Positions 49,901 through 61,900 of a DNA stretch of 64,000 nucleotides are shown here, piece by piece (positions within the stretch are counted from its first letter, which is position 1; the number at the start of each line of letters is the position of its first letter). The notes under the pieces were generated by a model. That model was not told the origin of the DNA. It saw only the letters and a list, made by a program, of their open reading frames with translations, and did not search any database. Source of the DNA: Pteria penguin (taxonomy: Eukaryota > Mollusca > Bivalvia > Pterioida > Pteriidae); NCBI GenBank assembly GCA_035048485.1, contig CM068580.1, positions 39,235,585-39,299,584 on the forward strand. Reading direction: 5' to 3'. Both the position numbers and the translations under genes were made by a program.

Positions 49901-52900
49901 AGAGAGCGTATTTACCAGTTGGTGATTAAATTAAGCAGTACTAGCTATTTACTAATTCAGAATTTTTTACAAAATTAAATTATTCAAATCAATTGCATTT
50001 GTTTAAAAATCACTTACTGTTTAACTCAGATGCTCGCAGACATCATGTTGTCTTGGATATTCGATGCACGGCAGCAGTAGCTAACTTTTGTTTTTATCAA
50101 GAGGATATAATGTCTGGGAGAAAGTTCAGCAACTGTGCATTCAATACAGTATTTGAGCTCAGTTACCGTCTTCCCACTGTCACTTTATTCGGTCTTTTCG
50201 TTATACAGTTACTTCCCATTTGGGACGGTATCTGACGTAAAACACTTATGACGTCATCGAATCCTATGGAAACTGATCTAAAACTAAGGGAAATGATAGC
50301 CCACATATGACGTTTCCATATGAATATTTAATGACGTCATAATTATTCAACGTCAGATACCGTCTCAACTGGGAAGTAACTCTCTATAACGAAAATACTC
50401 AATTTAGGACAAGTACATTTCAAAAGTCCGTGTAAGTCCTTCCTTGTTTATGATAATATCAATTTATTATGTCACTGATTATGTGTGTTTTCTTCAAAAT
50501 CGGAGATAGAAGTAGGACACATCACTTTTCACCACAAGTTTTCAGTACATAGTTCCCACCCTTTACAAATGGAAACCTTTGTCAAAAATGACATGTTGTA
50601 CACGGAGTGAAATGAAAACTAAACATATCTGTGACTGTCACTCTTGACAACTTTAACATACATTGTAACATTTTTAGTGATTAACATACATTGGACAAAA
50701 AAGGAATATTTAATACACTCAAGTGCACAGAAAAAAGGACGTTATAACCTTGTGCAATATGAAAAATATACAATCCAAACGTCAACTTCAACCCTTAACA
50801 TATACAGTCAAACTTCGATATCTCGAACACTGATATCTCGAATGCCCGGGATATCTCGAAGTCGAACGTCGGTCCCGAAAAAAATCCTTCATATTATTAT
50901 GATTAAATTCACCCTGGATGTGTCCAACACTGATATGTCGAATACCATGCTTATCTCGAATACATTTTCAAGTCCCGAAGTACCCGGTTTATCTTGAAGT
51001 TGGCTTCTTATTGGCAATATCTTATTCTTATTCTTTATTAACTTTAAGCCATCCGGCTTATCAGTATACAATATATATACAAATACATGAATTTAGCATC
51101 AGATACATAAATATATGAACATTTAAACAAAGGAGAATGCAAATACACATTCTTATACAAACGGTGAAAATATAGTTGCCTTTACACACAATTGTTTGTA
51201 TTTTTTACACAAATATAAACGTATTAATACCATGGTTGAAGTTATTGGAGGGAATAACAGCAACAACAATGAATTATATGTTCAGCTGAGGTCAAAGTAA
51301 AGAGTTTCTTAAGATGTTCGCTTTAAAAATGTATTTGCCCAGATTACAAAGCTCTTTTAGATTATGCGTTGAAAGAAGTTGTACTAATTTGAAAGCAGAC
51401 GGGCGTTTCCAAAAATAAGGCTTTACATATTGTTTACGTAAGTCAATATACACGGGACATTTTAAAATAAAATGAAATTCATCTTCAATAGAATTTAGAC
51501 ATGCAAAACACATATTATTGTTTATATTCCTGTTATATCTACTGGTCTCTATAGCAAGCGAATGAGCAGACAATCTAAATTTAGTGATACATTTTCTGTA
51601 TGCTGAGGGAACAGATTTACTTAAATAGAACTGAAGTGAAAAATGGTCAATAATATGTCTATACAAAACACACTTAGTAGAAGTGTCAATGACACCTTTA
51701 ATATACTGCTGAGCTTGATCCAACAATCTTTGCTTTATGGCAGGCAAGAAACTTTTACATAAGCTTTGAGATAACCAAACATCATTGAAGCCTAATGCAA
51801 ATAACTCATGTTTAATATTCCAAACCCAATTAATTTGGCCGTTCTCAGCCGCAGTATACAGAGTATCATAACATGACTTCAGTATACAATTATCAGAGTT
51901 TAGTATTTTACACCAAAATTTTATCATATTAAAAATTCTAACATATCGTAATGGGTATCTGCCAAGTTCTGCATACACCATAACACTATTGGTTGAATTC
52001 TTTACATTTAAAATATATTTACAAAATTCCAAATGTACTTTTTCAATACAATCACCTTTATGGTAACCCCATATCTCACAACCATAATTAAGTACAGCGC
52101 CAACATAGCAATCGAAAAGCGATATTAAAGTTTCAATATTTAAATACAATTGCTTCACATTATGTCTGAGGGCAAACAAAGCTTTCCTACCTTGGTCAGC
52201 AACCCTTTTCTCCGTAACAGAAAATTTATTATTGTAATTGAATAAAACACCAAGGTAAGTAAATTCATTGACAATTTCGAGATGTGAGCCATTGTACAAC
52301 CAATTTTCATTTTCGTGAACCCTCCCCCCGTGTCTAAATATCAAGATTTTAGATTTTTGAGTATTAACGTTCAGCTTCCATTTCTGGCTATATTTGTATA
52401 AAGCGTCCAGTTGTGACTGCAGACCTGATACCGTTTCTGCAAAAAGGACAAGGTCATCGGCATACATAAGAAGAAACAGATTAAGAGATTTACACTCATA
52501 AGGCATACAATCGTCAAGAATAAAGCTCATCTCAAAATCATTTACAAACATAGAAAAAAGAATAGGTGATAAAACTTCACCTTGCATTAGACCAAGATGG
52601 TTAGCAAAATATTCAGACTGTAAACCTTGTACGGACACACATGATCTTACATTGGAATATAAACCTTTAATGACATTGAGTAATTTACCTCGTACACCAA
52701 TTTTTGACAATTTATACCATAAGTTCATACGATCAACAGTATCAAAAGCTTTTTGAAAATCTATAAAAGCACAGTACAAGCGTTTTTTAGAAGACAGTGA
52801 TTTAGTAATAATTGCATGTAGAGCAAAGATAGCATCAATAGTGCTATATCCTGGGCGAAAACCAAACTGCGCATCAGTAATGATATCGTTAGCTGAGGCC

Positions 52901-55900
52901 CAATCTAGCAATCTGTTATTTAAAACAGCAGTAAAAAGTTTACCGAGGTTGCTTACTAAACTGATGCCTCTATAGTTATTAGGGTCAGCACTATTTCCCT
53001 TTTTGAAGATTGGGATTATTACAGCAGATGACCAATTGCTTGGGAAATACCCAGTTGAAAACACAAAATTGAATAGTTTATGTAAAGAAGGTAGAAGTAA
53101 TTCATTACTTTCAATAAATATCTCATTCAAAATAAAATCTGACCCATGTGATTTATTTCTACGGAGAGAATTGATAGCATTTGAAATTTCATCACATGAT
53201 ATTTCAACGTCAAGTTCATGAAAGCTTGCATCATTGCACTCATTATTCAGTTCTTGCCGGGCATTAGGATCCGAAGCATGTTTATTACACAAAGATGCAA
53301 AATGATCATAAAATTCATTTAAAGGTACTTTACAAGTACTACGTTTGCGTTTACTGAATTTAGCGAAAAATTGTTTAGGGTTGTTTTCTTTTAATAGAGA
53401 AAGCCTATTTCCTTCCGATCGTAAATAGGCGCGTTTACGTTTACGCTCCAAAGTTTTATATTCACGCTTTTTAGCGTTCAATAAATTATGATTTTCAACC
53501 GACTTTTGTCTGTTGAATAACTTTAGTGCATCAATGTATTCGTAATAAACATCCTTCAAATCCTGATTAAACCACGGCTTGTCATTGATCCGCATATGCG
53601 GTACAGTAGTACTTTGTTTAACTTTACTTGTGCTTTGTTTCGAAGAAGACACAAATGAATTATTCTGTAAAAAAGGACATACTATAGAGAAAAGTTCATT
53701 TGTAAAACTATCAACTGTAGTATCAATGACCTTTTGGCTAATTTGAATATCAGGTTCAATATGAATATTAATTTTATCAGAATTTACCCTCAGTGCCTCT
53801 TTACATTCATGGACATTATCAAGATTCCACCTGTATACTTTACGTTTCGAAGCGTTATCGTCATACACTGCAGTAGGTACCGCAGTATCCAAATAACTAC
53901 ATTTCAGTTCAACATGGAGAGGTGCATGATCGGAAAATTGATTAAAATTTGATACAATAAATTTTTTAACATAATTAAACATATCCTCAGTAGTGAGAAG
54001 ATAATCAATAACGCTCATCCCATTACTACCATTATAGGTAAAATCTCTATCAAAGTGGTCAGGGTGACGGCCATTAACTATACGTAAGCCAGTCCCTTTG
54101 CATAGATTGATCAACCGTGTCCCGTACAAGTTACTACCTTCATCGGGGTTTACTCGGGGGATCATGACCTTGTCGTTACCATAATCAAACAGTGGTTCGA
54201 TTTGGTTGCGTAACGAAGAATGCATTGAATCGTTATCGATATGGTCACATAAACATTTCGTGCGACTATTTAGATCACCTAAGACAAAAATATTACCCCG
54301 TGATTTAAATTCAGCTACCTGAGTTTCTAATTCTAAAAATAGATCAACATCATATTTCTGGAAAAAAGTAGAATTACGAGGAGGGAAGTAAACAAATGCT
54401 AAGTACATATCAGTATCACTAGAACTAATACGTTTGTCAATACGTAACCAAATTATAGAATCAGCAAAAGAATTTTCGATAGACACTGAAGAGCAGATAT
54501 TTTCTTTGATTAGAATCACTATCCCCCCTCCTTGTTTCGCTTTGGTCAGTTTCCTAGGGAAGACAAAAACTTTAAAACCAGATATTTCAAGGCTGAAATC
54601 GTTCGGAATCCAGCACTCAGATACGGCGTTTACCCTAAATAACAGGTCACTCGCGTGGTGTGATCAATTGACCGTGTCGGTGTACAAAGCCACAGTAATT
54701 ACATTAATTTCTATTGAAGTGAAGGTATGAGCCGACCGTTTCAACAGAAATTATAATTTCATAATCGACCGCGTCCACGTTTACCCTGTTATTTATACCA
54801 AATATTAATAAATGATGATAGCTTATTAAACTCGACACAAAATTAGATAATTAACATTAACTGTAATTAGCGCTTTTTCATACCTGCGTTTAAAGAAATT
54901 TCTTTACACTGGTCATTAGTTTAGTTTATTAGTCTTAAGCAATACAGCTTATTGACATGCATATAAAGTAAAACATTCAATATTACATACATAATTGTCA
55001 GTAGCGAAAGAGATACAATGGTACAATGTTATATAAATACAATGTAATTGACACAATATAGATATAATTATATATGAAGTTTTCTAATAACAAAAGCATT
55101 TTTTATATATTTGCCAAGGTTACAAAGTTCTTTTACATTTTGACTGGCAAATATCTGTATCAATTTATAGACTGAAGGTCTTGCGTAATAATATTTTTTC
55201 AAAAATTTTACTCTTATATCATGATAATAGGGACATACCAAAATAAAGTGAAATTCGTCCTCTAAATCGATTTTACACAGAGGACATTTACGATTTTCGA
55301 TGGGAATTTTCTTATATCTTCCCGTTTCTATATTTAAACAATGGGAAGATAGTCTTAATTTACATATGAGTTTTTTTAACTGAGTCGGAAAAGGTTTCAA
55401 CAAATAAGTTTGTAATGTAAAATTATCCACAATATGCTTATAAATCGTACACTTTGTAGAACTGTTAACATCTGCTAAAATATTTTGTTTATATATATCA
55501 AATAACCGTTGCTTAGCAACTGCTAAAACGTATTTTGGTTTTTCACAGTATTGGTTATCCCATAAATTAAACAAACCCAAAGTTGACAATAAGTTTCTGA
55601 TCGTTGCTGCCCAGTTGTTACAGTTAGGCTTTTGTAACTGTTCATTATACATAAAATGATAACACGATTTTAAAATACAATTATTACACGATATAAGTTT
55701 CATCCAATATTTCAAAATACGTAATTTTCTCATACATTCTAATGGAAATCTGCCCAATTCACAATAAACAGCTGCATTAGGAGTTGAACGCTTTACTCCT
55801 AGTAAATTTTTACAGAAGTCCATATGCACTTTTTCAATATCTGGTGCAGAATGGAAACCCCAAACTTCACAACTATAGTATGAAATACTGCCAATGTAGG

Positions 55901-58900
55901 TATCGAATAAAGATAAAAGTGTTACAAAATTTAAACACATATTATTACATTTTCTTTTAAATGAAAAAAGCGCTTTCTTACATTGTAATGCCAATTGTTT
56001 TTGGGCAACATTGAACTTTCCATTATAATTTAGTAAGATTCCCAAATAACAGAACTTATCAACCATTTCAATTTGTTTACCATCATAATGCCAAATATCA
56101 TTGTCTTTAAGTGTACCCCCATTTCTGAAAACAATTATTTTAGTTTTATCAACATTTACAGTCAAAGCCCATTTACTTGTATACAATTCCAAAGAGTTTA
56201 GAAGAGATTGTAAACTTGTAGCCGATTCTGCCAAAATAACCATATCATCGGCGTACATTAATAAAAAGAGCGATAACTCTTGCAATTCGACAGGTGCGTT
56301 GCCCTGTAGTAAAAAATCAGTTTCACAATCATTGATGTACAGAGAAAATAAAAGAGGTGATATTATCTCCCCTTGTAAAACGCCTAAATTGTTAACAAAA
56401 AAGTCGGAGATATTACCATCTAAAATAACAGCAGATTTTATATTACTGTACAGTGAACGTAAGATTCTAAGCGCTTTACCTCTGAGTCCTAGGGCAAAAA
56501 TTTTGCTCCACATTTTCACACGATCAACAGTATCAAATGCTCTTTTAAAATCTACAAAACAGCAATATAACCTTTTTCTGCTTAAAAGATATTTGTTAAC
56601 AAGAGTTTGAAGTGCAAATATTGCGTCAGTTGTACAGTGATGTGGTCGAAAACCAAATTGAGCATCTGATAAAATATTGTTACTCTCTGACCAGGTAATA
56701 AGACGTTTATTTAATACAGATGTAAATAATTTGGTCATACAACTAATAAGACTAATTCCTCTGTAATTACCGGGGTCTGATGTACTACCTTTTTTATGAA
56801 TAGGTACAATTAATGCTGTACATAGAGTATTCGGAAAACATCCCGTATCATACATAGCATTGAACAATGTGTGCAACAGTGGTAATAACATATCTTTAAA
56901 ATGCACAAAATACTCATTAATTATACCATCAAGACCATGGCTTTTACCACATTTTAAGTTCTTAATAGCATACTCTATTTCTGTTAATGTAATTTTTCCT
57001 TCAAGTTCTGTAAAAACAACATCGTCATCAGATACATTAATATCATTGTCAGTTTGATCAATATTAATACTTGCTGCTAATGATTTAAAATGATCGTGTA
57101 ATTCAGTAAGCTCCACATTAACCCGACCCGACTTCTTTTTGCCAAATTTTGAATAAAACAATTTTGGATTTGACTTCCTGATATCTTCTAATATATTGCC
57201 TTGCTGAAACAAATATTTTCTTTTCACCCTTTTTTCATATGACTTGTACTGTCTTTTACATTGCTGTAAATACACATGATTTTCTAACGATTTTTGTCTA
57301 TTAAAATTGCTCAATGCTTTTCTGTATAAGATATACAAACGTTTACATTCATGGTCGAACCAAGGTTGATTATGCATTGCGTTAACACATGTATTGTTAT
57401 TATAATTGTTTTTGCAAGTGATATTGCTTGTAGGTATTTTATGAAAATCTGACATCAGACTGGACAATTTGTCTATGAATGATGTAATACAATTATCTAT
57501 ACCTTGATAAGACGTAAGATCATTATCATTTATACATTGATATAGTACATCAATATTATTTTCTAAAACCATTCTGCTGTCGTTGGCCATATCTTCATTC
57601 CAACGATATTTGACACATTTTTCATCAACGATATTTACCGTAGATGACTCACAACGTTTCTCAAAAGAGATATTCGCAACACTTTTCAATTCGATGTGTA
57701 ATGGCGCGTGGTCAGAATAAGTATTGAAGTTACTTACAATAAACTTATGAAAATATGCAAAAATATCTAGTGTACTCAAAACATAATCAATTACACTACA
57801 CCCATTAGCACCACAATACGTGAAATCATTAGCCATATTATCTACATGTCTACCGTTTAAAATACGGAGACCGCTCTGGATGCATAGTTGAATTAACTTT
57901 AATCCGTAAGTATTTACAGACTTGTCAGGGCATTTACGTTCATTCATAATTTCGTCTACAACATACTCACCAAGAGGCGTTAAAAACTCATTCAGGCGTT
58001 CATGCATACTATCACAGTCAATGTAATCATTTATAATAGAACATCTACTGTTGAGGTCTCCCATAAGTATAACTTTACCTTTGTCAAAAAAATCAGCAAT
58101 TTGATTTTCAAGTTCATAAAAAATATCTACGTTATATTGTTTGAAAAATGATGATTTATCAGGGGGAATATATGTAAAACAAATATACAAATCATTTTCC
58201 AGGTCAAACACTGCTTTGTCTATTTTTATCCAAACAATTGTATCAAAATAAATTTTTGAGATATGAACATATTTTTCTAATTCTTTTCGAAAACACACAG
58301 CCATTCCACCGCCTTGTTTAGTTTTAGATAATGATCTGTTTATAAATTTACAGCAAAAATCAGGTATCTCATATTCAAAGTTTTGATCGATCCAACATTC
58401 TGAAAGACAGATAATATCATAGGTAGTAAGAAAGTTACTAAATGCCTTATCATTAAGTTTTTTCTCTAGTCCGCCATTCACATTCCAACATAATATTTTG
58501 ATATTATTTAACTCACAGTTAATAGGTCCCTTGACCTCCAGTCTGTCCTAGTTCGAACCCTTTCTAGGTCGTTTGCGTGACTGTTGGTACGCGGGTGAAC
58601 TAACTGATTGATGCGCGGGCGAAGCGGCTGATTGATGCGCGGATGAATTTCTGGCACTTTGTTCCTCCTCTGGTACGTACTCCACACCGTTTATGTACAA
58701 TCTGTCCTTGACTAATCGCACTTTGTCGTTTCTTCTGCGTGCCTCGTTCCTTATCGGGTATAGTGATTTCCTGCGCTGTTCAATCTCGGCTGGGAATTGC
58801 TCCGAGACGTAGACATTGGATCCCTTCAAAGTTTTGGGTGCTTGTTTCCTCACGAGTTCCCGGTCCTTATAATGTGAAAATTTCGCCACCATGGTACGTG

Positions 58901-61900
58901 GTCGTGCGTTTGGATGGTTAGATTTGCGACCAATACGGTGTACACGCTCAAACTCTATATCCTTTCGTACCTTCATTTTCTCATGCACAAACTTCTGAAT
59001 CACTTCCTCACAATTTTCGTCTTCATCCTCCGGGATTCCGGCGAATAATAAGTTGTCCCTCATGGAGCGACACTGCAAGTCCATGATATCCTCCCGTAGT
59101 TGATCCCTTGTATCGGTTATCTCCTCCTCAATACGGTCTATACGATTGATCTTATTAGAGTTTGATTTACATTGCCCCTTCAGATTACTGATTTCCTTGG
59201 AAACTGTTTTCACTTCCGTTGCTACCTGATCGAAAATGTTACTTAAACCATCCACACAAGTTTCCATTTCATTTTGATTTTTTCTTACGCTGTTAATGTC
59301 CCTTTCAAGAGTAGAAACACTGTTCTCACATTTAGAAACTTTCGATTCAACAATCTGTAATCTACGCATAAATCCTTCGATCTCAGACAGTCTGTTTTCC
59401 AAATGCTCTATTCTGTTCAACTTTTTGTCCATTTTACTCAGCATATCGATAATATTCTGTAGATCTTGACCACTATTATTCACTATAGTCAGGCTATCGT
59501 GTACGATTTCCAACGTTTCGCTCAATGAGTTTTCAGCCATTGTACGCAGTGTAGATGATTTCTAATCACTTGTCACAGGTCACTCGTTAATCCATGCGAA
59601 ATTGACATCAAAATGCACAAAACTGGTATATAAAACCACAGAAGGTGTTCCTACACAATCTTGGATTACTTTATTAACTTCCTATTGCATTTTTAAATAT
59701 ATATGTTGTGATTAATCCATTAAAATTTCATATTTTATCGGAGCACTAACATTCACGACCTTTCACTACTGACGACAGTTCACGACCATTAATTAATACT
59801 ATTTCCAGTCCATGTATATGTCTATGTACTTTTATGTAAAGTAATAGTAATTAAATAAAATTATGACGTGTGGCTTTATCTTGTCTTACGTGTTAGCCCG
59901 TCCTCGGTTTTAGGTATAGTATAAGACAGTTATATCCAGAATTGGATTTACATTACGATGTTACTGAAAAGGAAACATGACGTTTTCAGTTTTGGAGTAT
60001 ATTCTCTTTATATTCATAAAATGTAAAAGGTACGATGAGATTTAGATCAATTATTTAGGAACAATACAATATGCACATCTTCATGCGTATTTATTCATAA
60101 ATATATGTATATCTCGTACATCTACTATAATAATCACAAATGTCAAATGAACCGGCGTACATTATTAACAACTGCAAGATTTGTGATCCTAAACTCGAAA
60201 TTTGGATATCTCGAACTACGGATATACCGAGGTATTTTCCACGGTCCCTCCGACTTCGAGATAACGAGGTTTGACTGTATAACACATACAAGGTATGAAA
60301 ACACATGGTCAAGGTATCGTTGCCTTTCACTTATCGCCGCTTGTTCTTCCTCCTAAAACCCCTTACCATTTTTTCTGATTAGTGAATTTTTTCTTTTGGG
60401 TAACTTTTTTTGGGGTCACTTACCACTTGAGAAATCCTTTGAATTACAGAGTTACATTCAAGAAAGTCTGAATGAACCAGATAGAGATTTGAATCCCTTT
60501 CAATTGATTCAGAAACACGAAATAGGCACACCTCTCAGTCAGGCTACAAATAGCTACAAATAGTTATCCCGACATTATCCAAAAGCCAACTACTTACGCG
60601 ATCTACTGAATTTAGTTTACTTTGTTTATTCCCTGAAGTTACCACTTAACTACCTTTGGTATTTTTGTAGGTGACATCGATGACACGTACCAATTGTTCT
60701 CTGAACAGCAGTGGAGAGGACACGGTTAACTCCCCTGAAGAACCATTAGACTGCTCTAATTCAGCCACTCAGGATTCTTATGAAAGCAACAACAATGATC
60801 TTAAAATGGCAAATTTACTCATGCCAAGTTTTGACATTCCAGACTATGAGCCCGAGGAAACCCGAGAACAACACAATATGAAGGAGCGGCGACGGAGGTA
60901 GGTAATAGAAAGAAGTAGCTAGAGCCGGTGAGTGTAATGTTTTGTGGTTACAACATTAATATACCATAGAGTTCAGATTTATTATAAATTGTACATGTCG
61001 CTGAGCTCAATGTTGCATCTAGAATCCAATGGACAAACTTTTCCGTATCTTGTAACATACAGATACTGAAAACCAAATACTTATAGTATGATTGATTCAG
61101 TCTTTCCGAAAACTATTTTACATCACTAGCCAGTAGGGCTAGTCCAGCCCAAACTTTTTCTAGCCAAAGGAAAATTCTACTAGCCTAGACAAAAAGTCTT
61201 TAATCTTGATAAATTTTAATTTCATAATTCATTGTTGTACATGAAGTCATAATCATTATTACACTTGTCATTGCACTAAATTGTGTGTATTGAAAAGCAT
61301 GTCATTGACGAGGATGTATCTGCAATTTGCAAGGCTGAAATGGCACATTACCTTCAGGATATGATACTTATGATGAGGCATTAGCGATGATTTTTATGTG
61401 ACCAATATTTCTTAAATTTAAAGAAAAACTTTAATTAAGGGATTGCCAGATCCAACTTTATCCATGCCCATTATGTAATTTCATTAAAACGTCATTTGGA
61501 TATGTACACTAACTTCTTTAAATCTGCGCACATCCATCATTCTGTATAAGATAAGGTACATATATGCATTCATGAATGCATTCACGAACAGATCTAGAAA
61601 TTTGTATAATAGTAAACCACAACACATTTTATCTTCTTAATTTCATTACTAATTTTTGTGCAAGATTTCTGGAAAATCACTTGCTTGGTCATTAGATAGA
61701 TACATAAAAGATCATTTATCTGACTATGCTGTAGAGAAAGTTTACAATAATATGTTTTGATTTCAGTTTTTAAAGTTCTATTTGCGTTTTTGAGAGATCG
61801 TTTCTCTTTTTTGTATTCAGAATTTCCTCTGATAAATTAAATGGCAATAATCATGTAAAATTCTTCAATAAATACAGTTTTAAACCAAATTGAAATGTTC

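Larger units (their letters stand above)
54920..59600 (-). mobile_element. Non-LTR retrotransposon, copy L-B, complete coding region
   Basis: ORF1 (58,548-59,540) and ORF2 (55,068-58,547), a 3' non-coding region to about 54,920 with attgcttaagactaataaac, and an undefined 5' UTR that may extend beyond 59,600. The L1-type ORF1 with a coiled coil and the AP-type endonuclease place it among two-ORF LINEs (L1/Tx1, CR1 or L2 relatives); the clade was not resolved. It lies antisense in the bHLH intron. Confidence 0.9.
50805..60277. mobile_element. Pogo-like element split by two LINE insertions
   Basis: The left end cagtcaaacttcgatatctc and right end gagataacgaggtttgactg form an imperfect TIR flanked by TA (50,803-50,804 and 60,278-60,279). 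Subterminal gatatctcgaa-like motifs repeat on both sides (50,815-51,000 and 60,190-60,265). Without the LINEs the element would be only several hundred bases, like the one at 10,479. No transposase was found. Confidence 0.8.

Noticed and set aside
56101..56610. 169-codon + strand frame
   Set aside because: Shadow of LINE ORF2 on the other strand.
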